Of a stretch of 64,000 bases of DNA, positions 9,703 through 21,381 are shown in pieces. The position numbers and the translations under genes were made by a program. The notes beneath the pieces were generated by a model that ran no database searches, was not told the DNA's origin, and saw only the letters and a program-made list of their open reading frames with translations. The DNA is taken from assembly GCA_021775935.1 (NCBI GenBank), contig JAJFGY010000136.1, positions 1-64,000 of the forward strand, read 5' to 3'. Within the stretch, counting starts at the first letter, position 1. Each line of letters starts with the position of its first letter. This DNA is from Alphaproteobacteria bacterium. Its GTDB lineage: Bacteria; Pseudomonadota; Alphaproteobacteria; Parvibaculales; Parvibaculaceae.

Positions 9703-11166
9703 TCAATTGCGCCATTGTTCGCGGCTGAACAAGGCAACAAGAGCGAGCAATTCCAGCCGGCCGACGATCATCCCCAGGATCAGCACCCATTTCGCGCCGT
9801 ATGACATTTCAGGATAGGACGGATTTCCCTCAAGCATCGACCCACGAACCAGGTCATAAGCCGGACCAGCATTTCCTATCGACGACGCAGCAGCGACTAA
9901 TGCGGCCTCAAAACCCAATCCACACGCAGCAAGGAGCGCCGCAATCAGGGCATAAGCCACCAAAAACAGGACGAAAAATGTCCAAACAGATTTCATGATC
10001 TGAATAGTCAGCGACCGTCTACCGAAGTAAGTGCGAATGATCGCATGGGGATGGGTCAAACGCTTCAATTCACGCGTGCTCTGTTTCATGAGCAACGCCA
10101 TCCTCATCAACTTGATCCCACCAGCTGTTGAAAGCGTTGCTCCCCCAACCAAAATGAGACCGATCACGAAAACGCTCGATAGCCCTTCGTTCAATGATGG
10201 ATCCGGAGACATAAAGGCCGTGCCTGACAGCAGGCTCATTGCCAGGAATAAGCCGTTGCCAAGTGCGGCCAAAACATCGCCGGTAGCCCACAATGCCAAA
10301 AGTGCGAACAAAATGCCGGCAGCCAGAACGCCAAGCCCAAGATAGGTCACTTCCGGGTCTTCTTTGTACTCTCCGAAATCGCGACCCCTGGTTGCCGCTC
10401 GGTGGGTCGCGAAATTGGTCGCGCCCAGTCCCATAAAGATGAAGAGAAACGCCATTGCCCAGGGCGCTCTATACTCAGAAAGACCCGCATCGGAGGGCAT
10501 AAATCCGCCGGTGGAGATGGTCGAGAGTGCCAAACAGAACGCCTCAAACGGAGGCACACCGCCTGCCCAAATGGAAAAGAAACAGGCTGCCGTAAAAACA
10601 GCATAGATGCCGCCGACAGCTTCCGCGGTGCCGCGAAAACGATCAAGCGCACGAGACTTGTCTGCACGGGTCAGAGGCGACACCCGCAGTTCCATTCCCC
10701 CTACTCCAAGAGGTGCCAACACTGCTGCACCCATGACGATGCTTGCCCAGCCGCCGAACCATTGCAACACTGCCCGCCATACGATGATTGCCCTATCAAC
10801 CTCATCCAATGTTGGGATGACGGATGCACCGGTGGTTGTGAAACCTGAAAGGGCTTCAAAGTAAGCATCGCTTAGGTTTGCCAGCGCGCCAGATACATAG
10901 AAGGGAACAGCTGCGAACAGAGGAATGACAAACCAGCCACAGACAACAAGAACAAGTAAGTCATATTTGGATGGTCGATAACGCACATCGCGGAATGCCA
11001 TAATCAAGGCGCCGCCGCTGAAGCCAGCCATTAGCAACGTCAGCGAAAACGCGACGATGGAGTTGGTTTCGCCAATGTAGAACGCCGTCACCCAAGGCAA
11101 CAGGCTGACACCAGCGAGCAAAAGAATGAGCCATCCCAGTGCGTGCAGTACCGTGCTGTAACTCAT
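9703..11166 (-). CDS. trkH: TrkH family potassium uptake protein
   Basis: EALSGFTTTGASVI, STISTGGFMPSD, GNAGPAYDL selectivity-filter repeats; many TM segments; next to trkA. Confidence 0.93.
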   Translation of the reverse strand: MSYSTVLHALGWLILLLAGVSLLPWVTAFYIGETNSIVAFSLTLLMAGFSGGALIMAFRDVRYRPSKYDLLVLVVCGWFVIPLFAAVPFYVSGALANLSDAYFEALSGFTTTGASVIPTLDEVDRAIIVWRAVLQWFGGWASIVMGAAVLAPLGVGGMELRVSPLTRADKSRALDRFRGTAEAVGGIYAVFTAACFFSIWAGGVPPFEAFCLALSTISTGGFMPSDAGLSEYRAPWAMAFLFIFMGLGATNFATHRAATRGRDFGEYKEDPEVTYLGLGVLAAGILFALLALWATGDVLAALGNGLFLAMSLLSGTAFMSPDPSLNEGLSSVFVIGLILVGGATLSTAGGIKLMRMALLMKQSTRELKRLTHPHAIIRTYFGRRSLTIQIMKSVWTFFVLFLVAYALIAALLAACGLGFEAALVAAASSIGNAGPAYDLVRGSMLEGNPSYPEMSYGAKWVLILGMIVGRLELLALVALFSREQWRN

Positions 11167-11188
11167 AGGTCAGCCTGCGATGCTGTCA

Positions 11189-12565
11189 TCAGAAAAATTC
11201 AAGACTAACACGGAACATCTGTTCGACGGTTGCGACCTGGGCGCGCTGGGCGAACATGACCACCTTGTCGCCCGACTGAATCTCCGTTGAACCGCTCGGC
11301 GTGATGACTTCGCCATCTCTGGCGATGGCACCAACGATCAACCCGTCAGGAAGCTCGACTTCACGAAGGGGTTGTCCGACCAGCGGTGACGTATCCAACG
11401 CTTCAGCTTCAATCACCTCGGCTGCGCCATCCTGCACTGCCTGCAGCCCACGGATACGCCCGCGACGGACATGACGAAGCACATGGCTGACTGTTGTTGA
11501 ACGCGGGTTAAGAAATGCATCAATGCCAAGCGACTGCATCAAGGGAGAATATGTCTGGTTGTTGATTAAGCTTAGAGCCCGACTGCACCCTTCCCTCTTC
11601 GCAAGCACGCAGGTTAGGAGGTTCACCTGGTCATCATTGGTGAGTGTGACGATCGTTTCGGTCTCTTGTACGCCCGCTTCGCGCAGAAGATCAGGTTCGA
11701 GCCCGTCGCCGTTCAGAACGATCGTCCGTTGAAGACGGTCGGCTGCATAAACTGCCCGATCTCTGTTTTTCTCAAGAACCTTCACGCGAACGCCAGCGTG
11801 GTTTTTCTCCAGTTCCTGAGCAACATAAAGACCAATGTTCCCCGCACCCACGATCAAGACCTTGCGAGCTTCTTGTTCTTCATGGCCAAAGATCGAGAGC
11901 GTCCGTCGGACCTCGGTTTTGTCCGCCGCGAAGTACACCTGGTCGCCCACAATCATCTGATCTTCAGAATGCGGAACAAACAAATTGCCATTGCGCACGA
12001 TCCCCACAACCCGTGCTTTAAGGTCCGGGAATAGTTCCGTCAATTGTCGAAGGGGCGTGTTGACAATCGGGCAGTCATCATTCAGCGCGACGCCTACAAC
12101 GTTCACAGCACCGTCCGCGAACTCAAGAATGTCAAAGGCTCCAGGTACGGCAAGCCGTCTGAGAACGGTGCGGCCAACCTCGAGCTCAGGCGAAATAATG
12201 ACGTCAATTGGCATGTGATCGCGGGCAAAGAGGTCTTGGAACCCCGCCTGAAGATAACTCTGCGCTCTGATCCGCGCAATTTTAGTCGGCACGCTGAAAA
12301 CAGAATGCGCCAGCTGGCAGGCCACCATATTGACTTCATCATGAAAGGTAACTGCGATCAACATGTCCGCGTCTGATGCCCCCGCGCGCTCCAATACATC
12401 TGGATGCGCGCCATGCCCGACAATTGCTCGAACGTCCAGAATGTCAGAGACCCGCTGGACCAGCTGTGGCGATTGATCAATAACGGTCACGTCATTGTTT
12501 TCAGCTGCCAACTGTCTGGCGATACCAAATCCAACCTGGCCCGCCCCGCATACGATGACTTTCAT
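11189..12565 (-). CDS. trkA: Trk system potassium transporter TrkA
   Basis: Two RCK/TrkA-N folds: MKVIVCGAGQVGFGIARQLA and VLIVGAGNIGLYVAQELE. Confidence 0.95.
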   Translation of the reverse strand: MKVIVCGAGQVGFGIARQLAAENNDVTVIDQSPQLVQRVSDILDVRAIVGHGAHPDVLERAGASDADMLIAVTFHDEVNMVACQLAHSVFSVPTKIARIRAQSYLQAGFQDLFARDHMPIDVIISPELEVGRTVLRRLAVPGAFDILEFADGAVNVVGVALNDDCPIVNTPLRQLTELFPDLKARVVGIVRNGNLFVPHSEDQMIVGDQVYFAADKTEVRRTLSIFGHEEQEARKVLIVGAGNIGLYVAQELEKNHAGVRVKVLEKNRDRAVYAADRLQRTIVLNGDGLEPDLLREAGVQETETIVTLTNDDQVNLLTCVLAKREGCSRALSLINNQTYSPLMQSLGIDAFLNPRSTTVSHVLRHVRRGRIRGLQAVQDGAAEVIEAEALDTSPLVGQPLREVELPDGLIVGAIARDGEVITPSGSTEIQSGDKVVMFAQRAQVATVEQMFRVSLEFF

Positions 12566-12622
12566 ATCATCTGTTCTTTCTTGACCGTTTTAGTGCGCAT
12601 CGATGCATCTGTTTGTGCCATG

Positions 12623-14017
12623 TCAGACCTGAACAGAGCTGCGGTCTGAGGTGTTCACACCCAGCGACTTAAGTTTCCGATGAAGTGCTGAGCGCTCCAT
12701 CCCGATAAAGGCTGCTGTTCTTGAAATATTGCCACCGAAGCGGCCGATCTGTGCGATCAGGTAATCTCGCTCGAACGTTTCGCGTGCTTCGCGAAGCGGC
12801 ATGGACATGATGTGTTCACCGCCAGAACCGTTCATTCCGCTTGGCGCAGACGTTCCTTCATCGGTTGGCAATTTGTCTGCTGTGATATCGGCATTTGGCT
12901 CTGACGAGGTCAAAATCATCAAACGCTCGATGTTGTTTCTCAATTGTCGAACGTTGCCAGGCCATGCGTACGACTGAAGTGCGGCCATTGCCTCGTCGCT
13001 TACCTTCCGAGGTGGCAGGCCAGATGAACGGGAAATTTGCGTGACGAAATATTCCACCAAAAGGGGAATATCATCCCGCCTTTGCTCCAATGAAGGAACG
13101 TTAATCGGCACAACGTTTAACCGGTGGAAGAGATCTTCGCGAAAACGACCGAGCGAAATTTCCTCTCTCAAGTCCCGACTAGAGGACGATACAACGCGCA
13201 CATCGACTTGCACTTTACTGCTGCCCCCCACCCGGACGAATGTCTGCTCGACAAGCACGCGCAATATTTTGCTCTGGGTCTCTAGGGGCATGTCGGCCAC
13301 TTCGTCCAGGAACAACGTGCCACCATGGGCTTGCTCAAAGACGCCTACTTTTCGTGGTCCATCAGTTCCCTCTTCTGTGCCGAAGAGCTCAATTTCCATT
13401 CTGTCAGGCGCCATTGTCGCTGCATTGAGTGCAACGAAGGGACTGTTGGCACGCCGGGACGATGCATGAAGAAGACGGGCAACTACCTCTTTACCGCATC
13501 CTGAAGGTCCGCAGATAAGCACGCGGCTTCCCGTTGGGGCTACCTTGTCTACAGTCTGGCGAACAATATTGATGTTGGGAGAAGCACCAATCAGTGTTGT
13601 GTCTTCACCAACTTTTACCCTCAATTCCGCATTTTCCCGACGCAGACGGTGTGCCTCAATTGCACGTCGAATGATCAGGATAAGTCGATCGGCCTTGAAC
13701 GGCTTTTCAATAAAGTCGTAAGCACCCTTCTTGATCGCAGAGACCGCGGTTTCGATGTTTCCGTGGCCGCTGATAATCACAACAGGAAGATCAGGATATC
13801 GCTCAGTGATCACATCAAGCACTTCCAGTCCATCAAGGCGGCTTCCCTGAAGCCAAATGTCCAGAACGACAAGGCTTGGCATTCGTTCTTCCAATGCCCT
13901 CAACACGCCATCACTGTCTGCTGCTACCCGCGTCTCATACCCTTCGTCGGACAATATGCCGGCGATCAGTTCGCGAATATCCGCTTCGTCATCAACAATA
14001 AGAATCTCGGACGCCAT
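12623..14017 (-). CDS. ntrX: NtrX-type AAA+ response regulator
   Basis: Receiver domain, Walker A GPSGCGKE, DNA-binding C-terminus RTAAFIGMERSALHRKLKSLGV; adjacent to ntrY. Confidence 0.95.
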   Translation of the reverse strand: MASEILIVDDEADIRELIAGILSDEGYETRVAADSDGVLRALEERMPSLVVLDIWLQGSRLDGLEVLDVITERYPDLPVVIISGHGNIETAVSAIKKGAYDFIEKPFKADRLILIIRRAIEAHRLRRENAELRVKVGEDTTLIGASPNINIVRQTVDKVAPTGSRVLICGPSGCGKEVVARLLHASSRRANSPFVALNAATMAPDRMEIELFGTEEGTDGPRKVGVFEQAHGGTLFLDEVADMPLETQSKILRVLVEQTFVRVGGSSKVQVDVRVVSSSSRDLREEISLGRFREDLFHRLNVVPINVPSLEQRRDDIPLLVEYFVTQISRSSGLPPRKVSDEAMAALQSYAWPGNVRQLRNNIERLMILTSSEPNADITADKLPTDEGTSAPSGMNGSGGEHIMSMPLREARETFERDYLIAQIGRFGGNISRTAAFIGMERSALHRKLKSLGVNTSDRSSVQV

Positions 14018-16311
14018 CAGCCGCCTCTACCTGTTTCTACTAAACTTAGCTCGTCCAGTTTTGTGGATTTATTTGTTTCTTTTTCGGTCTCTGTTTGCTC
14101 AGGGCCTATGCGCAAGAAGCGCAGAACGACTCGGGCGCCGTCTGGCCATCCTTCTTTTTCAGGGGCGTCCAACAGTTCAAGCGTTCCGCCATGGTCTTCC
14201 ATGATCTTCTTGACGATTGCCAGACCAAGCCCCGTGCCTTTGGAGCGTGTGGTCATATAAGGCTCGGTCAACCGCAACCGCCCCGTCTCAGGCAGTCCGC
14301 ACCCGCTATCGGTAACTGAAATTTCGATCATGTCCCCGACAACGATCACCCGCGTTTCGATCCTGTTCGTTTCGCTTGCTTCTTCTTTCCCCTCGACTGC
14401 TTCTGCCGCATTCTTGAGGATGTTGGTTAGCGCCTGGCTGATTAATCGATCATCCCCTTGGAATGCAATCGATGCCTCCTGGAGCGACAGCGGATAGTCA
14501 ATATCTGGATGCGCCACCCGTTGAAGGAACACGGCCTGGCGAACGATTTCGCCCAGGTCTGCTTCTTTCATCACGGCTTCTGGCATGCGCGCGAAGGAGG
14601 AGAACTCGTCGACCATGCGCCCAATGTCACCCACCTGGCGGATAATCGTATCGGTGCATTGCTGAAACACTTCGGGATCATTTACGATCTCTTGGGCATA
14701 TTTACGACGCAGGCGCTCCGCAGAGAGTTGAATTGGCGTCAGCGGGTTTTTGATTTCATGCGCAATCCGGCGTGCGACATCAGACCAGGCGGCATTGCGC
14801 TGCGCGGAGACCAATTCGGTGATGTCATCAAAGGTAAGAACATAGCCTTGAAGGTCGCCACCAGATTTTTCGCCCGTGACCCTGACATTAAGCGTTCTCT
14901 CCTGCCCTGACCGCAGAAGAACAACCTGATCGCGAGCGGTGCGACGGGCATGCCCCATAGCAGAGGACACGACGATCGCGAGTTCAGGTGCAGCGTCGGA
15001 CAGCAACATTCCGTTTAGCGTTGTCTCATCTTGTCCCAGGAACCTCTGTGCGGCGCGATTGGCATGGTTGATCCGCGTGTCACCATCAAGCCCGATAACG
15101 CCAGCACTCACACCAGCCAACACGGCTTCAGTAAACCGGCGCCGATCATCCAACTCATAGTTCGCAGTCACTAGCTCATTTTGCTGGTTTTCGATCTGAC
15201 TTGTCATCCGGTTGAAGGCGCGCCCAAGCGTTTCGATTTCATCGTCATTGCTACCAATGTCAACGCGGGTCGACAGATCGCCGCTACTCACGCGCTCTGC
15301 GGCCCCAACCAGACTGCCGATTGGTGAGACGATGCGGTTGGCCGCCCATAGGCCAAGCCAGATCGCTGCCAACAGGACCACAAGGGCCAAGGTCACATAG
15401 ATCAGCGCGAAAGTGACCTGAACCGAACTTAGTCCCCCCTCCAGGGTTTCATATTCCGTCACGGCTGCCTGGGTAAGCGCCAGGTGATCCAGCACACGAG
15501 CATCAACAAAGCGGGCGACGTAAAGATAGGTATTGTCGAAAGCTGGCAGTTTAACGAGCGCTCGGATCTGATCGCCGTCATTGGCGGTATAGAGGACCAC
15601 CAAACCCTCATCTGCTTTCACGAACTGATCGGCACCGGGTATTCCCATTGAGGGCGCAACCGTTGCCGTCGCACGCAGAACTGTTTTTCCGTCCCGGTCA
15701 ACCAGATAGGCCGCAGGCAAGGACCGCAGCGCGGCCTGGGTCGCGAGAAGCTGCTGTCCCCGCTGAAAATTCGACGTGAGATAAGGCGCCGCCCGATTTA
15801 GATCGTTCGCCATGGCCAGCACATCCAGGCGCAAAACCTGGTGATGCTCGTCAAGATAGGCTTCTGCCACCTGAAGAGCATTGTCGATAATGGCCCGCGT
15901 TCGCTCGCTGAACCATGTATCGAGCCCTCGATCCAACGTCACGGTGGCAAAGACCGCAACCGTGATGGCCGGAAGGATGGCAATGAGCGAGAACATGGTC
16001 ACCAGCCTGGCGTGAAGCTTGGCACCTGCAATGCCGCTATGCCTCTCCATCACCAATCGGATCACCCGCCAGCCAATGAGCCCGGCGAGGATCAGTGCGA
16101 CGAAGAAATTGGCCAATAGGAGGGCTGTAACAACGCCTTTACTGGGTGCAAAGGGAGAAAGCCCCGTCAGGGTCATATAGGTGAACGTGCCCAGGAACAC
16201 CGCAACCACAACCAGCCCGATGGGCAAGGTGGTTCCGAGACGGAGACGCCTGCCGATACCAGAGCTGCGAACCCAGCCAGACCAGGCCGTCATGTAGTCG
16301 ATTGTCGCCAT
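14017..16311 (-). CDS. ntrY: sensor histidine kinase NtrY
   Basis: N-terminal TM segments, HAMP, PAS, His[27 protein letters not shown], HATPase GTGLGLAIVKKIMEDHGG. Confidence 0.95.
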   Translation of the reverse strand: MATIDYMTAWSGWVRSSGIGRRLRLGTTLPIGLVVVAVFLGTFTYMTLTGLSPFAPSKGVVTALLLANFFVALILAGLIGWRVIRLVMERHSGIAGAKLHARLVTMFSLIAILPAITVAVFATVTLDRGLDTWFSERTRAIIDNALQVAEAYLDEHHQVLRLDVLAMANDLNRAAPYLTSNFQRGQQLLATQAALRSLPAAYLVDRDGKTVLRATATVAPSMGIPGADQFVKADEGLVVLYTANDGDQIRALVKLPAFDNTYLYVARFVDARVLDHLALTQAAVTEYETLEGGLSSVQVTFALIYVTLALVVLLAAIWLGLWAANRIVSPIGSLVGAAERVSSGDLSTRVDIGSNDDEIETLGRAFNRMTSQIENQQNELVTANYELDDRRRFTEAVLAGVSAGVIGLDGDTRINHANRAAQRFLGQDETTLNGMLLSDAAPELAIVVSSAMGHARRTARDQVVLLRSGQERTLNVRVTGEKSGGDLQGYVLTFDDITELVSAQRNAAWSDVARRIAHEIKNPLTPIQLSAERLRRKYAQEIVNDPEVFQQCTDTIIRQVGDIGRMVDEFSSFARMPEAVMKEADLGEIVRQAVFLQRVAHPDIDYPLSLQEASIAFQGDDRLISQALTNILKNAAEAVEGKEEASETNRIETRVIVVGDMIEISVTDSGCGLPETGRLRLTEPYMTTRSKGTGLGLAIVKKIMEDHGGTLELLDAPEKEGWPDGARVVLRFLRIGPEQTETEKETNKSTKLDELSLVETGRGG

Positions 16312-16496
16312 TGAGGCTTCAAACCATCCTAAAACTGTTGCACCTGCGCACTCAGCATGCGTCAGACCTGTGTCGCTGAAGTCACGGACCGCGACAACCG
16401 CCGCATTCTGGCGCTTGTTGCGAGCCCATTCAACAACAATGTTGCAGGATTACATCAGTTTGGTGAACGTGCCTAATATTTCAGTTGCCGCACCGA

Positions 16497-17939
16497 TCAG
16501 CGCGGCATCCGAACGACCTGGACATCAAGCTCTCGGATTTTTTTCCGCAGAGTATTGCGGTTTATCCCCAGTAGCTGAGCAGCCTTAATCTGATTGCCAC
16601 GCGTTGCGGCAAGACTGATTGTGAAGAGTGGTTTCTCGATCTCTTTCAGAACGCGATCGTAAAGACCCTCGGGGGGCAATTGATCACCGTGAGAGGCGAA
16701 CTCTCGCGCAAGAGCCCGTTCCACCAAATCGCCAAGACCTTCATCGACCGAGGATGGCTCGGAGACTGGGCCAAATTCCGGCTCGGCAAGCTCTGTCTGC
16801 AGCACAGAGATGCCGATCGTCTCCTCGGTATAGAGGGCTGCCAAACGGCGAACGAGGTTTTCAAGCTCGCGCACGTTCCCTGGCCAGCGATAGCGCTTCA
16901 AGAAGTCCATGCCATCAGTGTCAACGGTCTTGGGGGGCAGGCCTTCATCCTGCGCAAGAGTAAGGAAATGCCGCACAAGATCTGGAATGTCTTCCGTCCG
17001 TTCGCGCAAGGGTGGCAAGCGAATGGGCACAACATTCAGCCGATAAAACAGATCTTCGCGGAAGAGCCCCTGATTGATCAACTGACGCAGGTCCCGGTTC
17101 GTCGCAGCCACAATGCGAATATCCGTCTTGATCGGGGTCCGTCCGCCGACGGTTGTATATTCACCCTCCTGTAGAACCCTTAGCAGCCGGGTCTGCGCTT
17201 CCATCGGCATGTCGCCGATTTCATCGAGAAAGAGTGTTCCTCCTTCTGCCTGCTGAAAACGTCCGGTGCTGCGTTGGCTGGCCCCGGTAAAGGCACCCTT
17301 CTCGTGGCCGAAAAGCTCGCTTTCAATCAGCTCCCGCGGGATGGCAGCCATGTTGATAGCAACAAACGGACCCTGCCGGCGTTTTCCGTAATCATGGAGT
17401 GCTTTGGCCACAAGCTCTTTGCCGGTCCCACTTTCCCCCGACACCATGACGGAAAGATCGGTCTGCATCAGCCGCGCAAGGACCCGGTAAATTTCCTGCA
17501 TTGCCGGCGAGCGGCCGATCAGCGGGATCTTGTCATCGTCACCAGAAGGTACCGCAGGCACAGCACTTTTGCCTGGCGTCGACAGCGCGCGCTCAGCTAC
17601 TGCGACCACTTCATTCAGATCAAAAGGTTTGGGTAGATACTCATACGCGCCGCGTTCAGCAGCCGTGATGGCCGTCATCAACGTGTTCTGGGCACTCATG
17701 ACAATAACCGGCAAGTCCGGGCGGACCTTCTTGATACGCGGGATGAGATCAAACCCGTTTTCATCTGGCATGACGACATCGGTAAACACCAGGTCGCCAT
17801 CTCCTTGGTTCGTCCAACGCCAGAGCGTGGCGGCATTCGATGTCGTCCGCACGTCATACCCCACACGCCCCAGGGCGTGGCTTAAGACAGTTCTAATAGC
17901 GGCATCATCATCTGCAATGAGAATGGTCCCAGACGGCAT
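16497..17939 (-). CDS. ntrC: nitrogen regulation response regulator NtrC
   Basis: Receiver, [25 protein letters not shown]-terminal Fis-type [25 protein letters not shown]. Confidence 0.97.
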   Translation of the reverse strand: MPSGTILIADDDAAIRTVLSHALGRVGYDVRTTSNAATLWRWTNQGDGDLVFTDVVMPDENGFDLIPRIKKVRPDLPVIVMSAQNTLMTAITAAERGAYEYLPKPFDLNEVVAVAERALSTPGKSAVPAVPSGDDDKIPLIGRSPAMQEIYRVLARLMQTDLSVMVSGESGTGKELVAKALHDYGKRRQGPFVAINMAAIPRELIESELFGHEKGAFTGASQRSTGRFQQAEGGTLFLDEIGDMPMEAQTRLLRVLQEGEYTTVGGRTPIKTDIRIVAATNRDLRQLINQGLFREDLFYRLNVVPIRLPPLRERTEDIPDLVRHFLTLAQDEGLPPKTVDTDGMDFLKRYRWPGNVRELENLVRRLAALYTEETIGISVLQTELAEPEFGPVSEPSSVDEGLGDLVERALAREFASHGDQLPPEGLYDRVLKEIEKPLFTISLAATRGNQIKAAQLLGINRNTLRKKIRELDVQVVRMPR

Positions 17940-17942
17940 GCT

Positions 17943-19070
17943 CTAGTCTTCCTTTGGTTGCGTTGCTTCATCGACCGAGTACATCGGTAACAAAACGCGA
18001 AAAACAGTCCGGCGTGGTTGGCTGTCGCACTCGATGATGCCGCCATGATCGCCGACAATTTTTGCAACAAGAGCCAAGCCAAGCCCAGTGCCGGAGGCCT
18101 TCGTCGTTACAAACGGATCAAACAGATAGGGGATGAGGTCATCAGGGACACCGGGTCCATTGTCGATAATGCAAATCTCAATCGGCAGTCCAACACGCTC
18201 CCGACTGCCGGGCATTGAGAGACGAACCCCCGGCCGGAAAGCTGTCGTGATGGTGATCTCACCATCGGGTTTGTCTATGGCTTCCGCCGCGTTCTTCACC
18301 AGGTTCAGAAAAATTTGGATAAGTTGATCCTGGTCACCGGGAACTGGCGGCAGAGAGGGGTCATAGCCTTCAGTGATCTTGATCGTGCTCGCAAAGCCGG
18401 TCGCGGCCAGCTGCTTCACGCGCCCCAAGACCACGTGAATATTCGTTGGAACGCGAGGGACCGGTCGCTCGTCGGAGAACACCTCCATTCGATCAACAAG
18501 TCCACAAATCCGATCTGTCTCATCGCAGATCAGTCTGGTCAGCGTTCGGTCATCCTCGCTTGCGCCCTGTTCAAGCAACTGAGCCGCGCCGCGAATGCCA
18601 GACAGAGGATTTTTGATCTCATGGGCAAGGACGCCTGCCATGCCAACGACGGACCGAGCCGCACCGCGATGCGTAAGCTGACGGTCCATCTTATGCGCCA
18701 TCGTGCGCTCCTGCAGGATCACCAGCACGGAGCCAGGCGTATCGATAATGGGCGAGACCTGGATATCTACAGCACGCTCACCAAAGCGGGGCGAGGCAAG
18801 CTCAACTCCATACTCATTGACCGACGCATTATTTTCCATCACCTGTTTGATCAGCGCCAGCAGCGGACTTCCGAAAGAAACGAACTCGGTAAGTGGGTGC
18901 CGGGTAAGCACTGCTCGACTTGCATCAAAAAACAGCTCCGCCGCATCGTTTACAAAATTGGCCTGCATATTGTCGCTGACGGTAATAACCGGATGCGGCA
19001 TCGCGTTGAGGATTTGAGTAGCCTCTGGAGTCAGTCGATCTCCACGTGCGTTCAATTCATGAACACTCAT
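17943..19070 (-). CDS. ntrB: nitrogen regulation sensor kinase NtrB
   Basis: [42 protein letters not shown]. Confidence 0.97.
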   Translation of the reverse strand: MSVHELNARGDRLTPEATQILNAMPHPVITVSDNMQANFVNDAAELFFDASRAVLTRHPLTEFVSFGSPLLALIKQVMENNASVNEYGVELASPRFGERAVDIQVSPIIDTPGSVLVILQERTMAHKMDRQLTHRGAARSVVGMAGVLAHEIKNPLSGIRGAAQLLEQGASEDDRTLTRLICDETDRICGLVDRMEVFSDERPVPRVPTNIHVVLGRVKQLAATGFASTIKITEGYDPSLPPVPGDQDQLIQIFLNLVKNAAEAIDKPDGEITITTAFRPGVRLSMPGSRERVGLPIEICIIDNGPGVPDDLIPYLFDPFVTTKASGTGLGLALVAKIVGDHGGIIECDSQPRRTVFRVLLPMYSVDEATQPKED

Positions 19071-20068
19071 GCTGCTTTCCTCTCACTCATATCTGAGAAG
19101 AACTGTTCAAGCTTCTTCAATACGAAGGCCGGGTCGTCGCTTGGCAGCACCTGTGCCTTGAGAGCTTTGATTTCACACGCCCAATCTGCTGCTGCCGCGT
19201 CCAGGTACCAACCAATATGTTTACGCACGATCCGCGCGCCCAGCCTCTCGCCATAGAGTTCCAGTGCATCCCCATAATGGGATCGGACAATCTCCCAACG
19301 TCTCTCGGCATCCGGCGCCGGAGATATCTCTCGTCCAGAAAGAGCATCATCAATCTGTGTTAGCAACCAGGGACGCCCGTTGGCACCTCGCCCCACCATG
19401 ACGCCGTCGGCACCTGAGGCTTTGAGGCAGGCTTTCGCATCGGCAATAGACAGGATATCGCCATTGGCAATCACCGGGATGTTAACGGCGTCGGTAACTG
19501 CGCGGATCGCGTCCCAGTCTGCCGAGCCCTTGTAGAACTGACACCGCGTGCGTCCGTGCACTGTCACCAATTGAATGCCTGCTGCTTCTGCCCTGCTTGC
19601 AAGCTCTGGCGCGTTAAGCGTTGCATTGTCCCAGCCAAGACGCATTTTCAAGGTCACGGGCAATCGTGTTGCGCCCACCGTCGCTTCGATGAGCGCCTGG
19701 GCGTGATCCAGGTTCCGCATAAGCGCCGAGCCGGACAGGCCTGAAGTAACCTGTCGTGCGGGACAGCCCATATTAATGTCGATAATGTCAGCGCCAGCAG
19801 CTTCAGCGAGCTTTGCCCCCTCGGCCATCCAGTGTGTTTCGCGGCCAGCGAGCTGAACCACCAAAGGTTTTAGTTTTCCGCACCCTGCCGCACGGCGAAC
19901 GACGTCTGGCCTTGCACGCGCAAGTTCCTCGCTTGCAACCATTTCGGAAACAAGCACAGCCGACGAGCATTTGGCCACCGCCATGCGGTATGGCAGATCA
20001 GTTACGCCGGACATCGGAGCGAGAAACACCTTGCTTGAGAAGGTCGTCCCGTCAACAGAAATGGTCAT
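19067..20068 (-). CDS. dusB: tRNA dihydrouridine synthase DusB (NifR3)
   Basis: [41 protein letters not shown]; upstream of ntrB. Confidence 0.97.
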   Translation of the reverse strand: MTISVDGTTFSSKVFLAPMSGVTDLPYRMAVAKCSSAVLVSEMVASEELARARPDVVRRAAGCGKLKPLVVQLAGRETHWMAEGAKLAEAAGADIIDINMGCPARQVTSGLSGSALMRNLDHAQALIEATVGATRLPVTLKMRLGWDNATLNAPELASRAEAAGIQLVTVHGRTRCQFYKGSADWDAIRAVTDAVNIPVIANGDILSIADAKACLKASGADGVMVGRGANGRPWLLTQIDDALSGREISPAPDAERRWEIVRSHYGDALELYGERLGARIVRKHIGWYLDAAAADWACEIKALKAQVLPSDDPAFVLKKLEQFFSDMSERKAA

Positions 20069-20214
20069 TATTTGGGCAATTCGTATGATGCTTAATTATT
20101 GAGCAATTATTAGCCTGATCGCGCCTCCAATGCAATGGGCTGTTCGAGGAATGACCAAAATGCTCGACAATACAGAGGCTTGCCAACCGCCCGCGGAGGT
20201 GCGAAACGAAGATC

Positions 20215-21381
20215 ATGCGCATTGCTGCCCTTATTGTAGCCGCCGGTCGGGGGACCAGAGCGGGGGATGGTGTACCCAAACAATACCGGCCGGTGGGCGG
20301 TATCCCCATTCTCGCGCGCACGCTGCGCGCCCTTGCTGGCCACCAGGATGTCGCTGCAGTCGCGACCGTCATCCACCCTGACGACAAGTCGCTCTATAAT
20401 GAGTGCGTCGCCGGGTTGGAGGGACTGTTGCCGCCAGTTTCTGGTGGCGCGACCAGACAAGCATCTGTCCTTGCAGGGCTTGAAGCGCTTTCCAGCACAA
20501 ACCCGACCCACGTGCTCATTCATGACGGTGCACGACCCTTTGTGGATGCGGCGTTGGTCAGCCGGGTCATCGATGCACTCAGAACACACGATGCAGCCCT
20601 TCCCTGCCTGCCCGTCAGCGACACCCTGCGGGAACATGCTGATGGCTTGGCAGGCGACACAATAGATCGCTCCACGCTTGTTCGTGCTCAGACGCCACAA
20701 GGGTTTCTTTACGACGCAATTCTAGCAGCCCATCGCGACAACCAAGCCAGTAACTTTACCGACGATGTCGCACTGGCTGTCGCTGCCGGGATCGAAACCT
20801 ACCTGGTTGACGGATCAGAGGAAAATATCAAAGTGACAGCGCCAGACGATTTCGAACGGTCTGAACGGTTTTTGAGCGCCCAGCAGGAAACCAGAACGGG
20901 CTCCGGATTTGATGTCCATCGTTTCACTGATGGTGATCATGTGACGCTCTGTGGTGTTGAAATTCCTCACACCCAGGCTCTTCTCGGCCATTCTGATGCG
21001 GATGTTGGTCTTCACGCAATCACTGACGCGGTGTTGGGCGCGCTTAGTGAGGGGGACATTGGAGATCATTTCCCCCCTTCAGATCCGCAATGGAAGGGCA
21101 CCGCCTCGCGGACCTTCCTCGAACATGCAGCCAACCTTCTTGCGGCACGCGGTGGACGCCTCACGAATGTTGATGTGACTCTCATCGCTGAAGCGCCCAA
21201 AATTGGGCCTCACCGGGAAACGCTCCGCAAATCCGTTGCGACCATCCTCAATGTAGACTTAGGCCGCGTCAGCATAAAAGCCACAACGACAGAAGGCCTT
21301 GGCTTTACAGGCCGCGGTGAAGGCATAGCTGCCCAAGCTGTTGCTACTGTTTCTCTGCCCTCCTCAGCGAGCAATCCATGA
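20215..21381 (+). CDS. ispDF: bifunctional IspD/IspF isoprenoid biosynthesis enzyme
   Basis: IspD AALIVAAGRGTRAGDGVPKQYRPVGG fused to IspF GSGFDVHRF...LLGHSDADVGLHAITDAVLGA. Confidence 0.97.
   Translation: MRIAALIVAAGRGTRAGDGVPKQYRPVGGIPILARTLRALAGHQDVAAVATVIHPDDKSLYNECVAGLEGLLPPVSGGATRQASVLAGLEALSSTNPTHVLIHDGARPFVDAALVSRVIDALRTHDAALPCLPVSDTLREHADGLAGDTIDRSTLVRAQTPQGFLYDAILAAHRDNQASNFTDDVALAVAAGIETYLVDGSEENIKVTAPDDFERSERFLSAQQETRTGSGFDVHRFTDGDHVTLCGVEIPHTQALLGHSDADVGLHAITDAVLGALSEGDIGDHFPPSDPQWKGTASRTFLEHAANLLAARGGRLTNVDVTLIAEAPKIGPHRETLRKSVATILNVDLGRVSIKATTTEGLGFTGRGEGIAAQAVATVSLPSSASNP

Noticed and set aside
18315-19256. 313-aa plus-strand ORF across ntrB/dusB
   Set aside because: Overlaps two solid minus-strand genes; composition typical of a spurious reverse frame.
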